From an uncultured Clostridia bacterium (lineage in GTDB: Bacteria > Bacillota > Clostridia > TANB77 > CAG-508): DNA of 64,000 bases. Each line of letters starts with the position of its first letter. Within the stretch, counting starts at the first letter, position 1. Positions 41,753 through 51,821 of this stretch are shown here, piece after piece. The notes under the pieces are model-generated. The model worked only from the letters and a program-made list of their open reading frames with translations, was not told the DNA's origin and did no database searches. The position numbers were made by a program, and so were the translations under genes. Where the stretch lies: assembly GCA_934130435.1 (NCBI GenBank), contig CAKOYB010000004.1, positions 1 to 64,000 of the forward strand. The letters are read 5' to 3'.

Positions 41753-43474
41753 TTATTCTTTTATTTTCTTTAACTCTTCATATCTTTTAACCTTTTGAGT
41801 AGTAGTTTTTGCTAATTCTTCTGTTGTTATAGATATGCTTTTAATATGTTTAAATGTAGGAAGGTTTTTGTTTATATCTTTAATATCTTCCCATATTTTG
41901 TTTTTATATTCTTCCTTAGTTAATTTTCCAAACTGTTCTTCTATTAGGCTTTCATCATAAACAATTTTTGCACATAGCATTGTATCTTGAGCATCCTTTT
42001 CTCTTTGATATACTAGTGACTCTTTAACATATACTAATTTATTTATTAAAAATTCTATCTCTTGTGGATACACATTTTTTCCATTTCTTAAAACTATAAT
42101 ATCCTTCTTTCTTCCAGTAACAAAAATAAATCCGTCTTCATCTATGTATCCAAAGTCTCCAGTTCTAAGCCATCCATCTTGTAGTGTTTCTTTAGTTTGT
42201 TCTTCATCATCACAATACCCAAGCATAATATTTGGACCTCTGGCTAATATTTCTCCAACTCCATCTGCATCTGGATTATCAATTTTTACTTGTACATTAT
42301 CAAGTGGATATCCAACAGATCCTGGCTTTGTTTGATTTTTTCCTTCTCCTTCTGCAGCAATAACTGGAGATGATTCCGTAAGTCCATACCCTTGAACTAG
42401 TTTTATTCCAAAAGATGTAAGTCCTATTATTGTATCTTTATCCATTGAAGCTGCTCCATAAAGTACTACTCTTAATTTTCCTCCAAATGCTGCTAGTACT
42501 TGTTTAAATATTTTCTTTCTAGCATCAATTTTAAATTTTAGCAAAGTGTTTGAAATATTCATTGCCTTTTTTATTGTTTCTTCCTTGCCGTTATCTTTAA
42601 TAGTTTTTAGTATTTTTTTATACATTGTTTCCATAACAAGTGGAACAGCAACAAATATAGTAACTCCATATTCTTTTAAATTTTTTTGAATATGTTTAAG
42701 TCCATCACAAAAAGCAATTGTAGCCCCTGAATAAAATCCATATAGTATTGTAATACTGCTTTCAAATGTATGATGTATTGGTAAAAATGATAGTAATGTA
42801 TCTGTTGGTAAGATTTTAAAGTGCGAAGCATATGCACAGAAATTGCTACAAATGTTATGTTGTGAAAGCATTACTGCTTTTGGATTGTTAGTAGTACCAG
42901 ATGTAAATAATAGTATTGATGCTTCATTATTGTTTAATACAATTTCGCTGTATTTTTTATCTCCACTTTCTAATAATTCTTTTCCATCATTAACTAATTT
43001 ATTAATATTAAAAATATCTTCTTCTTTAGTATCTTGCATACATATAAATGTATTTAAGTTTGTATTGTTTTTTATTTTCTTAATCGTTTCACAATATTTA
43101 GAATCAAATATTGCTACCTCTGCTTTGCTTCTTTTAATTAGAGTTTCAATTTCATTTTCTGGTAATGATTTATCTAATGGTACAATTACCATATCTCCAC
43201 AAGTAACAGCTAAATAACTTATACACCATTCATAAGAATTGTTTCCTATTAAAATTACTCTTTTTCCTTTTAATCCCATGTTAAGTAGTTTTGTGCTTAG
43301 TGCTTTTATATCATTACAAGTTTGTTCATATGTTTTTTCTATATATTCTGGTTCTTTTGCTGATGGATCTTTTTTATACTTATAAGCTACATTTTTTGGA
43401 TATCTTTTTAGTACATACTCAAGTAATTCTCTAAAATCATCTAAAATATCTTTTTCATATACCCTATTTTTCAT
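41753..43474 (-). CDS. AMP-forming acyl-CoA synthetase
   Basis: A 573-residue ANL-superfamily enzyme, similar to long-chain fatty acid-CoA ligases, that activates a carboxylate via an acyl-adenylate. The P-loop is ILLFTSGTTNNPKAVMLSQ (about 190-208). The adenine region is LVQGYGLTESSPVIA, the hinge DGWLRTGDFGYIDEDGFIFVTGRKKD, and the C-terminal Lys region is KTTTQKVKRYEELK. It is a single gene with GAGG ahead of the ATG. It could feed fatty acids or another carboxylate into CoA thioesters. The chain-length preference cannot be read here. Confidence 0.9.
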   Translation of the reverse strand: MKNRVYEKDILDDFRELLEYVLKRYPKNVAYKYKKDPSAKEPEYIEKTYEQTCNDIKALSTKLLNMGLKGKRVILIGNNSYEWCISYLAVTCGDMVIVPLDKSLPENEIETLIKRSKAEVAIFDSKYCETIKKIKNNTNLNTFICMQDTKEEDIFNINKLVNDGKELLESGDKKYSEIVLNNNEASILLFTSGTTNNPKAVMLSQHNICSNFCAYASHFKILPTDTLLSFLPIHHTFESSITILYGFYSGATIAFCDGLKHIQKNLKEYGVTIFVAVPLVMETMYKKILKTIKDNGKEETIKKAMNISNTLLKFKIDARKKIFKQVLAAFGGKLRVVLYGAASMDKDTIIGLTSFGIKLVQGYGLTESSPVIAAEGEGKNQTKPGSVGYPLDNVQVKIDNPDADGVGEILARGPNIMLGYCDDEEQTKETLQDGWLRTGDFGYIDEDGFIFVTGRKKDIIVLRNGKNVYPQEIEFLINKLVYVKESLVYQREKDAQDTMLCAKIVYDESLIEEQFGKLTKEEYKNKIWEDIKDINKNLPTFKHIKSISITTEELAKTTTQKVKRYEELKKIKE

Positions 43475-43548
43475 CTTTTCCTCACTTTCACTCTTATATA
43501 TTAGATTTACTTATATCACTTTATTATAAAAAAATCAATATTAGTTTT

Positions 43549-45918
43549 TCACTTTCTTAGTTCTGCATTTATTTTTTTCTCTAGGTCATTAACTATTTTG
43601 CTTAATAAGCTATTTATTTCATCATCTGTTAAAGTTCTATCCATTGTTCCAAATGATAATGAATATGCTATACTTCTTTTATTTTTAGAAATATTTCCCC
43701 CTTCATACACATCAAATATTTCTATTTTAGTTAGCAAGGCACCTGCTGCTTTCTTTATTAATTTTGCAATTTCATCTGCTGATATATTTTTATCTACTAC
43801 TATTGCTAAGTCTTTTGATATTTCCGGATATTTAGAAATTTCTTTAAATCTCATTTTTCCTATTCTTTTGCTAAGTAGTTTGTCTAAATTAATTTCTAAT
43901 ACATATACATCTTCTTTTTCTACTGATGGGTGTAGTTTTCCTACCATTCCAACAATATCGTTATTTACAGATATTGCTGCTGTCTGTCCTGGATGCATTT
44001 CTTTAGGCATTTTACATGGTAATACAAAACTATATCTTCCACTATATCCTAAGTAATCTAGTATTTCCTCTGCCACGCCTTTTACTACATAAAAATCAAC
44101 GTCTTTTTTATTTTCTATTCCTAAATAATATTTGCCAGACATTAATACTGCAAGTTTTTTATCTTCGCCATAATCTTCTTTTTTATAAAAACCTTTTCCA
44201 ATCTCAAATATAGATACATCTTTAACATTTCTTGCTTTGTTGTATTCATATATTTTCAAAAGAGATGCTAAAACACTATATCTTAATGTGCTTCTTTCTT
44301 CTGTAATTGGATCTAAGAGTTTTACTTTTTCAAATTCGTCTGTTGTAAAACCATCTGCTTCGTTTTCTCTTACCAATACATATGATAAAGTTTCATTTAA
44401 TCCTAAAGAAATCATTTTATTTCTAATTTCTCTATCTGTTTTATCTAAGCTTCCCTGTTTCATAGGAACTGTTGGCAATTTGCCTTGTATATTGTCTAGT
44501 CCGTATATTCTTCCAACTTCTTCAATTAAATCTTCTTTTATTGATATATCTAATCTTCTTGTTGGCACTGTTACATAAACTCTTTCGCCTTTTACATCAT
44601 ATGTAAATCCTAATTTTCTAAACACTTCTAATATATCTTCATTTGGTATTTTCATTCCAAGCACATCTGTTATATTTTCAAAAGTAATTTCAATTGTTTT
44701 AGGTATTACATTTGTTGTATCATATTTTACTGTTCCTGTTACAACTGTTCCTTCTGCATATTCTGCTAATAGTTTAGCTGCTCTTTCTGCTGCCATATAT
44801 GTTCTATTCGGGTCTAGTCCTTTTTCAAATCTATTGCTTGCTTCGCTTCTTAATATTTTATTTGATGTAACTCTAACTTTTACACTATCAAAAACAGCAG
44901 CTTCTATTATTACATTTTTAGTATTTTCTGTAACTTCTGTATCTAGTCCACCCATAACACCAGCTAAGCCAATTGCTTTTTTTCCATTTGAAATTACAAT
45001 ATCATCAGAAGTTAAAGTTCTTTGTATATTATCAAGTGTTGTTAACTTTTCTCCTTCTTGTGCCATTCTTACTTCAATTTCATTGTTTAATTTATCTGCA
45101 TCATAAAAATGTAATGGTTGACCTAATTCTAGCATTACATAGTTACTTATATCTACTACATTATTTATTGGTCTAATTCCAGATGCAATTAATCTATTTT
45201 GAATAAATTTAGGACTTTCTTTTATTACAACATTTTCAACCTTTTTTGCTAAAAATACACTGCAATTTTCAGTATTTATATTTAGCTTAAAACTTTTATT
45301 TAAATCTTCTCCACTTTCATTATGAGATAAATCTACATCTTTAACTGGCTTATCATAAATTGCTCCTAACTCATAAGCCATACCTAAAATGCTAAGCAAA
45401 TCTCCCCTATTTGTTGTAAGTTCAAAATCAACTACAGAATCATCCATTTCTAATGCTTTTATTGGATCGTCACCTGGTTTACTATCAGCTGGTAATTCAT
45501 GTATTCCTGCCTTTTCAGCTTCATTTAAAAATTTAGGTTCAATTCCAAGTTCTAAAAGTGAGCATAACATTCCATTAGACTCTACTCCTCTTTTCATTGC
45601 CTTCTTTATTTTAAAATCACCTGGAAGAACAGCACCGTCTAAGGCAACAATTACCTTCAAACCTTTTCTAACATTAGGTGCACCACATACAATTTGTAAT
45701 ACCTCATTCCCAACATTAACTTTGCATACATGTAAATGGTCTGAATCTGGATGCATTTCGCATTCTATAACTTCACCAACAACTAAATTTGTTGCATTAA
45801 TCAAATTTTCTGCGGAGTCATATTCATTTCCAACTCTAGTCATATCTTCAGCTAGTGTTTTTACATCTACACCATTTATATCAACGTAATCTTTGACAAA
45901 ACTTGTACTTAATTTCAT
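43549..45918 (-). CDS. pheT: Phenylalanyl-tRNA synthetase beta subunit
   Basis: The 789-residue beta chain of heterotetrameric PheRS. Domains in order are a tRNA-binding OB fold (LVVGEVIECEMHPDSDHLHVCKVN, about residues 45-68), the B3/B4 editing domain (RPINNVVDISNYVMLELGQPLHFYDADKL), B5 (KIPNEDILEVFRKLGFTY), the catalytic-like core (EEVGRIYGLDNI...) and the C-terminal FDX-ACB anticodon domain (FKEISKYPEISKDLAIVVDKNISADEI). Its Shine-Dalgarno (AGGAGGG) lies inside the end of pheS, so the two subunits are translated together. Confidence 0.97.
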   Translation of the reverse strand: MKLSTSFVKDYVDINGVDVKTLAEDMTRVGNEYDSAENLINATNLVVGEVIECEMHPDSDHLHVCKVNVGNEVLQIVCGAPNVRKGLKVIVALDGAVLPGDFKIKKAMKRGVESNGMLCSLLELGIEPKFLNEAEKAGIHELPADSKPGDDPIKALEMDDSVVDFELTTNRGDLLSILGMAYELGAIYDKPVKDVDLSHNESGEDLNKSFKLNINTENCSVFLAKKVENVVIKESPKFIQNRLIASGIRPINNVVDISNYVMLELGQPLHFYDADKLNNEIEVRMAQEGEKLTTLDNIQRTLTSDDIVISNGKKAIGLAGVMGGLDTEVTENTKNVIIEAAVFDSVKVRVTSNKILRSEASNRFEKGLDPNRTYMAAERAAKLLAEYAEGTVVTGTVKYDTTNVIPKTIEITFENITDVLGMKIPNEDILEVFRKLGFTYDVKGERVYVTVPTRRLDISIKEDLIEEVGRIYGLDNIQGKLPTVPMKQGSLDKTDREIRNKMISLGLNETLSYVLVRENEADGFTTDEFEKVKLLDPITEERSTLRYSVLASLLKIYEYNKARNVKDVSIFEIGKGFYKKEDYGEDKKLAVLMSGKYYLGIENKKDVDFYVVKGVAEEILDYLGYSGRYSFVLPCKMPKEMHPGQTAAISVNNDIVGMVGKLHPSVEKEDVYVLEINLDKLLSKRIGKMRFKEISKYPEISKDLAIVVDKNISADEIAKLIKKAAGALLTKIEIFDVYEGGNISKNKRSIAYSLSFGTMDRTLTDDEINSLLSKIVNDLEKKINAELRK

Positions 45919-45920
45919 AT

Positions 45921-46967
45921 TTAATTATCCCTCCTATCAAACTGAGAAAGAAATCTTACATCATTTTGATATAAATATCTCATATCTGTTATTCCATATT
46001 TAAACATTGCTAAACGATCTATTCCTGTTCCAAATGCAAATCCGCCAAATTTTTCTGGATCATATCCATTCATTTTTAATACATTTGGATGTACTATTCC
46101 TGCTCCTAATATTTCTATCCATCCTGTTTGTTTGCATAGGTTACATCCTTTTCCTCCGCATTTAAAGCATGTTACATCTACCTCATATGATGGTTCTGTA
46201 AATGGGAAATAGCTTGGTCTAAAACGTAAGCTTAAATTATCCCCTAACATTTCTTTAACAAATACTTCTAAAGTTCCTTTTAAATCTGCCAAAGATACAT
46301 TTCTTTCTTTTTTGTCTATTACTAAACCTTCAACTTGATTAAATTGATGTGAATGTGTTGCGTCGTCTTCTCTTCTATATGTTTTTCCTGTACATATTAT
46401 CCTTATTGGTGATTTTTCTTCATTACCAAGCATTGTTCGTGCTTGAACTGCAGATGTCTGAGTTCTTAATAAGTATTCTGGCGTAATATAGAAACTATCT
46501 TGCATATCTCTTGCTGGATGTCCTTTTGGTAAATTTAGTCTTTCAAAACAAAATTCATCTGTTTCAAGTTCTGGGCCATCTACAACATCATATCCCATAG
46601 ATACAAATAAATCCTGTATTTGTTCTATTGTTCTATTTATTGGATGTTTACTTCCTCTTCTTATTTTAGAACTTGGTAAAGTGACATCTATTTTCTCTTC
46701 TTCTAATTTTTTTTCAAGTTCTTTTTCTTTTAATAACTTTTCAGTTTTTTCTATTGATGTTTCAATATCATCTTTTAATTTGTTTACTAAGTTACCTATT
46801 ACTGGTCTTTCTTCTGCACTTAAGTCTTTCATTCCTCTTAATATTTCTGTAAGCTCACCTTTTTTTCCTAGCACTTTAACTCTTAATTCGTTAAGCCCCT
46901 GTAAATCCTTTACTTCTTCAATTCTTTCTTTTGCTCTTTTTCTTATTTCTTCAAGTTTATCTTTCAT
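45921..46967 (-). CDS. pheS: Phenylalanyl-tRNA synthetase alpha subunit
   Basis: The 348-residue catalytic alpha chain of PheRS, class II. It has an N-terminal coiled coil (about residues 1-90, tRNA-binding). Motif 2 is FRPSYFPFTEPSYEVDV and motif 3 is FAFGTGIDRLAMFKYGI. The substrate region is TSAVQARTML. A cysteine-rich stretch (CFKCGGKGCNLCKQTGW) interrupts the core as in other Firmicute PheS. It is expressed under the T-box leader upstream, so charging of tRNA-Phe controls the pair. Confidence 0.97.
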   Translation of the reverse strand: MKDKLEEIRKRAKERIEEVKDLQGLNELRVKVLGKKGELTEILRGMKDLSAEERPVIGNLVNKLKDDIETSIEKTEKLLKEKELEKKLEEEKIDVTLPSSKIRRGSKHPINRTIEQIQDLFVSMGYDVVDGPELETDEFCFERLNLPKGHPARDMQDSFYITPEYLLRTQTSAVQARTMLGNEEKSPIRIICTGKTYRREDDATHSHQFNQVEGLVIDKKERNVSLADLKGTLEVFVKEMLGDNLSLRFRPSYFPFTEPSYEVDVTCFKCGGKGCNLCKQTGWIEILGAGIVHPNVLKMNGYDPEKFGGFAFGTGIDRLAMFKYGITDMRYLYQNDVRFLSQFDRRDN

Positions 46968-46984
46968 TTTTTCTCCTTTCCTAA

Positions 46985-47236
46985 AACTAACAAAAAGAGT
47001 CCCCCCTCATATATAGGGAGACTCTTATATCTCTGTACCACCTAATTTCGCCAATTTTTATATTGACCTCATTAATAGTTATAACGTAACTACCGCTTCT
47101 TCCTACTTAAACTTCAAAAGAGAGAATACATAAAGTGAAATTTCTGATAAATAATATTAATAGACTCTCAGCTACAATCTATTTCTCTGTAAATATTTGG
47201 CATTCATCATACTTTGCTTTATATCTTTTTAATATA
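46985..47236 (-). promoter_or_regulatory. T-box riboswitch leader of pheST
   Basis: On minus the leader ends with the T-box core TTAGGTGGTAC (GGTGGTAC at 47035-47042), followed by a strong terminator hairpin. Stem I upstream contains a candidate Phe specifier TTC in ATTTCAC (47137-47139). Uncharged tRNA-Phe should stabilise the antiterminator. Confidence 0.9.
46995..47026 (-). terminator. T-box terminator hairpin
   Basis: On minus, AAGAGTCTCCC and GGGGGGACTCTT arms around TATATATGA are followed by TTTT. It is mutually exclusive with the T-box antiterminator. Confidence 0.85.
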
Positions 47237-47242
47237 TGGTGA

Positions 47243-47271
47243 ATTATATCATATATCCTTTTAAAATTCAA
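47243..47271 (-). promoter_or_regulatory. Promoter of the pheST T-box unit
   Basis: Minus-strand TTGAAT (47266-47271) and TATAAT (47243-47248) with a 17-base spacer. The -35 box overlaps the trmFO stop codon. Confidence 0.75.
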
Positions 47272-48626
47272 ATACTTTTTATTTTTTCTATTGATCTTTT
47301 GGCTATTAATTCATATCTTTGTTTTTTGTCTTTAATTTTTATGTCTAAAGATGGCATTATACCAAAATTAGCATTCATTGGTTGAAACTTTTCATTCGGA
47401 GTTGAAATGTATTTTGCTAATGCTCCAATAACAGTTTCTATTGGAAAAATCATTTTTTTATAGTTCAAATTTTTCTCTTTATTATATAGTATTGCTGCAT
47501 TTATACCTGCGACAAGTCCAGATGATATTGACTCAACATATCCTTCAACACCAGTTATTTGACCTGCAAAAAATATTTTACTATTCTTTTTTAAATTATA
47601 TGTTTCATCTAGAAGTTTGCTTGAATTTATAAATGTATTTCTATGCATTACCCCATATTTTGAAAAAGTTGCATTTTTCAATCCTGGAATCATACTAAAT
47701 ACCCTTTTTTGTTCCCCAAACTTTAGATTTGTTTGAAAACCTACCATATTAAAAATTGTACCTTCTTCATTGTCTTGTCTTAACTGTACAATAGCATATG
47801 GTCTTTTTCCAGTTCTTGGGTCATCAAATCCGACTGGTTTTAATGGTCCAAATCTTAATGTGTTTATTCCTCTCTTAGCCATTATTTCTATTGGCATACA
47901 CCCTTCAAATATTTCTCTTTTTTCAAACTCATGCAAAGTTACAATTTCTGCATTAATGAGTTCATTGTAAAAATTTTCATATTCTTCTCTATTCATAGGA
48001 AGATTTATATAGTTTCTTTTTTCTTTGCTTATTCTATTTTTCCAAGTATCTATATTCTCATCCTTTTTTTTCTCTTGGCTATATCTATCTCCCCAAAAAG
48101 CTATATTCATGTCTATGCTTTCTTTTTCTATTATTGGTGCTGCTGCATCATAAAAATACAGTTTATCTTCTCCTGTTATCCTTGCAATTTCTTTTGACAT
48201 TCTGTCTGATGTTAATGGTCCAGTGGCAATAATTGTTATAGCATTTTTATCTATCTTATATACTTCCTTATTATGTATTTCTATATTCTTATTGTCTCTT
48301 ATTTTTTCAGTTACAAGTTTAGAAAACTTATCTCTATCAATTGCTAGAGCTTGTCCGGCTGGTACACTAGTTTCATCAGCACATTTTATTAGCAAAGAAT
48401 CACAAATTCTTAATTCTTCTTTTAATAAGCCACAAGCATTTGTAATTAGATTCGATTTAAACGAATTACTACATACAATCTCAGCAAAGTTCTCATTTGA
48501 ATGTGCCGGTGAATATTTTTCTGGTTTCATTTCATATAATTTTACTTTAATGCCTTGTTTCGCTATCTGATATGCTGCCTCACAACCTGCAAGTCCTGCT
48601 CCTATTATTGTTACATAATCATTCAT
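47268..48626 (-). CDS. trmFO: Methylenetetrahydrofolate-dependent tRNA U54 methyltransferase
   Basis: TrmFO methylates U54 of tRNA to ribothymidine using methylene-THF and FAD. The 452-residue protein begins YVTIIGAGLAGCEAAYQIAKQG (FAD-binding), followed by LYEMKPEKYSPAHSNENFAEIVCSNSFKS with the conserved Cys. FAGQITGVEGYVESISSGLVAGINAA near residue 365 and MNANFGIMPSL near the end follow, all diagnostic. Length is typical (about 435-450). It is separate from pheST, which has its own promoter in the gap. Confidence 0.96.
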   Translation of the reverse strand: MNDYVTIIGAGLAGCEAAYQIAKQGIKVKLYEMKPEKYSPAHSNENFAEIVCSNSFKSNLITNACGLLKEELRICDSLLIKCADETSVPAGQALAIDRDKFSKLVTEKIRDNKNIEIHNKEVYKIDKNAITIIATGPLTSDRMSKEIARITGEDKLYFYDAAAPIIEKESIDMNIAFWGDRYSQEKKKDENIDTWKNRISKEKRNYINLPMNREEYENFYNELINAEIVTLHEFEKREIFEGCMPIEIMAKRGINTLRFGPLKPVGFDDPRTGKRPYAIVQLRQDNEEGTIFNMVGFQTNLKFGEQKRVFSMIPGLKNATFSKYGVMHRNTFINSSKLLDETYNLKKNSKIFFAGQITGVEGYVESISSGLVAGINAAILYNKEKNLNYKKMIFPIETVIGALAKYISTPNEKFQPMNANFGIMPSLDIKIKDKKQRYELIAKRSIEKIKSI

Positions 48627-48652
48627 ATTGGTACTTTCCTTTAAATTATTAA

Positions 48653-50896
48653 TTATTCAAATAAGCTTAGTATATCTTCTTTAGTTAGATTATTAATAAA
48701 CTTTACATCTGTGCTAAGCATATTGTCTATTAGTTTTTCTTTTCTTTTTTGTAATTCATATATTTTTTCTTCTATAGAGTTTTTAGTAATTAATTTATAT
48801 ACTTGTACTTTCTTTGTTTGACCTATTCTATGTGTTCTATCTGTTGCCTGATTTTCAACAGCTACGTTCCACCATGGATCATAGTGTATTACCATATCTG
48901 CCGAGGTTAAATTAATTCCTGTTCCACCTGCTTTTAATGAAATTAAAAATAGTTTTTTTTCTGGGTCTTTATTAAATTCATTTATTAATTTTAATCTTTC
49001 TGAAACTTTAGTACTTCCAGTCAATTTTGAATAATTTATATTTTCTTTTTTTATTATATTTTCTATAAGTTTAAACATAGATGTATATCCAGAAAATAAT
49101 AGAATCTTGTGTCCACTATTAATTCCGGCTTTAATTAGTTCTAAACATTGTATTAACTTTCCACTTTCCTGATTATAATTTGATATAAATAGTGATGGAT
49201 GACAACATATCTGTCTTAATCTTGTTATTAAAGATAATATTTTTATTCTACTATTTTCAAATCCTTTGTTTTCTATTTCATCTTCTAATTCATCTCTAGC
49301 TTTTGCTAGGAAAGTTAAATAAATTTTATTTTGCTCTTCCGTCATTTCATTGTTTAACACAATTGTTGTCTTATTTGGTAATTCTTTTAAAACTTCCTCT
49401 TTTGTTCTTCTTAGAACAAAAGGCTGAACAATCATTTTTAGCTTTTTAAATGCTTCTTTATCCTCTTGTCTAATAATTGGTAATTCAAATCTTGTTTTAA
49501 ATTTCTTATATGTAAACAAATATCCTGGCATTATAAAATCAAAAATAGACCATAACTCATTTAATGAATTTTCAATAGGAGTTCCAGTTAGTGCATATCT
49601 AGTCTGCCCTTTTAGTACTTTTATTGCTCTTGCATTTTGTGTATTGTTATTCTTTATGTATTGTGCTTCATCTGCAACAATAAATTTAAATTCATATTCT
49701 AGCTTTGAATAAATTGCTATATCTCTTTTTAAGAGTTCATATGATGTTATTACAATATCATAATTTTCTATATCTTTTATTTTGTCTTCTCTTTCTTTTG
49801 CAGTTCCACTTATAACCATTGCTTTTATAGTTGGAGCAAATTTTTCAATTTCGCTTTTCCAGTTAAGAGCCAATGAACTTGGAGTTATAATTATAGAAGC
49901 TTTATGCTCTTTGTTATTTTCTACATAGTCCAAAATCACAGCTAAAATTTGAAGTGTTTTTCCCAGCCCCATATCATCAGCTAAAATTCCACCAAACTTG
50001 TAACTATCTAATATCTTTAGCCATTTATATCCTATAAGTTGATAATCTCTTAATTTTGCCTCTAATTTATCGGGTACTTTAGCTATATTCGTATTTTTTA
50101 TTAAGTTAATGTTATTTACTATATTGTTAAACTTTTCGTCTGTGTTAATATTTATATTATTGGTTTTTAAAAGCTTTTCCAAATAGAATGATCTATTTAT
50201 TGGTAAAGAAATAAACTCATTGTCTAATTCTTTATATGATATATCCATACCATCCAATAAGTTTTCTAAAAATTCTACTTCCTTATTATTTTCTAAACTT
50301 AAGAAAGTTCCATCTCTTAGTCTATGATATTTCTTTTTTAACTTATACTTCTGCAATATATATTTCAATTCTTCTTTTTTTATATCTAAATTTTCTAAAC
50401 TTATATTTAAAAGATTGTTTTGAATTTTTATTCCTAAAGTTAATTTTGTAGCTGATTTGATTTTCTTTTTATTAAAATTCTCTGTTGTAAATATCTTAAA
50501 TGTTTTCATATAAGAACTGATGTCATCATTTATAAAGTCATATATTAAATTGTTATCATTCATAACAAAATTTTTATTTTTTTCACTTAATAGAAAACCA
50601 GATTTTCTTATCTTTTGTAATATTTTAGCTTCTTGTAGTATATTTCTATTTATTTTAATGTTTTCAGTTTTTAGTGGATTAAAAATACTTTGGTCGTATT
50701 TAAATTTTAAGTCAGCTATTACATTTCCATCTTTATCAAAGTCTAAATATAATTCAGGCTCTAATGTATTAGGTTTAAGCTTTTTTATGCTTTCCCTCAA
50801 TTGATTTTTTATTTTTATTCTTTCTTTAATGTTAGGTAATATTAAATATAAAAATGTTTTTATTTCATCTTCATTTAGCTCTATTTCATTTTTCAT
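48653..50896 (-). CDS. SNF2-family DNA helicase/translocase (main frame)
   Basis: SNF2 ATPases translocate on duplex DNA. The core runs from RDYQLIGYKWLKIL (about residue 288), with Walker A GGILADDMGLGKTLQIL, DEAQ box IVADEAQYIKN, TGTPIEN, motif V GGTGINLTSADMVIHYDPWWN and motif VI DRTHRIGQTKKVQVYKL. Residues 1-285 are the bacterial SNF2-associated region. The frame is open for a further 97 codons upstream of the ATG at 50896, to 51187, with family-like sequence (FNEIAQYAVKNNSLITINEK). A frameshift there probably separates it from the small gene upstream. Confidence 0.93.
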   Translation of the reverse strand: MKNEIELNEDEIKTFLYLILPNIKERIKIKNQLRESIKKLKPNTLEPELYLDFDKDGNVIADLKFKYDQSIFNPLKTENIKINRNILQEAKILQKIRKSGFLLSEKNKNFVMNDNNLIYDFINDDISSYMKTFKIFTTENFNKKKIKSATKLTLGIKIQNNLLNISLENLDIKKEELKYILQKYKLKKKYHRLRDGTFLSLENNKEVEFLENLLDGMDISYKELDNEFISLPINRSFYLEKLLKTNNININTDEKFNNIVNNINLIKNTNIAKVPDKLEAKLRDYQLIGYKWLKILDSYKFGGILADDMGLGKTLQILAVILDYVENNKEHKASIIITPSSLALNWKSEIEKFAPTIKAMVISGTAKEREDKIKDIENYDIVITSYELLKRDIAIYSKLEYEFKFIVADEAQYIKNNNTQNARAIKVLKGQTRYALTGTPIENSLNELWSIFDFIMPGYLFTYKKFKTRFELPIIRQEDKEAFKKLKMIVQPFVLRRTKEEVLKELPNKTTIVLNNEMTEEQNKIYLTFLAKARDELEDEIENKGFENSRIKILSLITRLRQICCHPSLFISNYNQESGKLIQCLELIKAGINSGHKILLFSGYTSMFKLIENIIKKENINYSKLTGSTKVSERLKLINEFNKDPEKKLFLISLKAGGTGINLTSADMVIHYDPWWNVAVENQATDRTHRIGQTKKVQVYKLITKNSIEEKIYELQKRKEKLIDNMLSTDVKFINNLTKEDILSLFE

Positions 50897-51167
50897 GTTT
50901 AAAATAAATTCTAAAATTACTAAAAATTCATCATTGATAAATTTCTTATCACATATATATATTTTGTTATCATATACAATATATATATTGTTTTTTGTAC
51001 ATAGTATATCTTGTATTAAATCTACTCTTAAGTTATGAGAAAAAACATATTTATCTTCTTTTTTCTCTAGTTTGTATTCTATCTTTAGACTTTCATTTAT
51101 TATTTTAAACTCTTTTTCATTTATAGTTATTAGGCTATTATTCTTTACTGCATACTGAGCTATTTCG

Positions 51168-51536
51168 TTAAAAGCTTGTTGCCCGTGTTATTTTACTAGT
51201 TTTGAAGTTTCTTTTTGTGTTATTCTTAGTTGATATTAAATCTATATATCTATTTAAAATATTTTTTTTAAAATCTTCTTTTACTTTAATTTTAATTTCA
51301 TGAACTTTTTCTGACAAATAATTAGTGTTTTGTATATTTTTGTAAAAATCATTTAATGATTTTTTTGTATCAATGTTATCTTCATGAAATATAATAGTTA
51401 ATATATTTTTTTCTTCATTAAAATAAAAATATGGAACCTTTTCATTATTTTCAATAAAGATGTTTTTATTATTCAATTCTAAATTATATATTTTATCTAC
51501 CAAATCTTTATATATTTTATTATACGTTTTTTTCAA
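51168..51536 (-). CDS. Probable N-terminal part of the SNF2 helicase, split by a frameshift
   Basis: A 122-residue open frame starting with TTG at 51536, nine bases after AGGAG. The product (NKIYKDLVDKIYNLELNNKN...) matches no family by itself. Its stop (51168-51170) lies where the helicase frame is already open. Deleting one base of the GGG run (51182-51184 region) turns ITRATSF-stop into ITRQQAFNEIAQY and gives one protein of about 960 residues ending at 48653. The alternatives are a separate small gene coupled to the helicase, or a base error in the assembly. Confidence 0.6.
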   Translation of the reverse strand: MKKTYNKIYKDLVDKIYNLELNNKNIFIENNEKVPYFYFNEEKNILTIIFHEDNIDTKKSLNDFYKNIQNTNYLSEKVHEIKIKVKEDFKKNILNRYIDLISTKNNTKRNFKTSKITRATSF

Positions 51537-51611
51537 GATAATTATCTCCTAATTAGTATTGATAATTTATTATATAATAAAAAAAAATAAATATCAAATG
51601 ATATTTATTTT

Positions 51612-51794
51612 TTAAGCCTTTTTTTCTATTTTTGTTATAATTTTTAATGCTTTAGGTCTTTCAAGCATTATAACATGTCCACACCCTTGGCATTCTAGCT
51701 TAAAGTCTACTCCAATTCTAGTAATTTTCCATAATTTACTTCCACAAGGATGCACTTTTTTAGTTCTTACAATATCGCCTATATTAAATTCCAT
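51612..51794 (-). CDS. DUF951-family small protein
   Basis: A 60-residue protein of the DUF951/YyzM family: MEFNIGDIVRTKKVHPCGSKLWKITRIGVDFKLECQGCGHVIMLERPKALK. The conserved CGS and CxxC suggest a small metal-binding beta protein. Its function is unknown. The start at 51794 is preferred because GAGGT precedes it. The open frame reaches 51818. It lies just downstream of gltX (about 27 bases) and is probably cotranscribed. Confidence 0.9.
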   Translation of the reverse strand: MEFNIGDIVRTKKVHPCGSKLWKITRIGVDFKLECQGCGHVIMLERPKALKIITKIEKKA

Positions 51795-51821
51795 AAAACT
51801 GTACCTCTTATACTTCATAAT

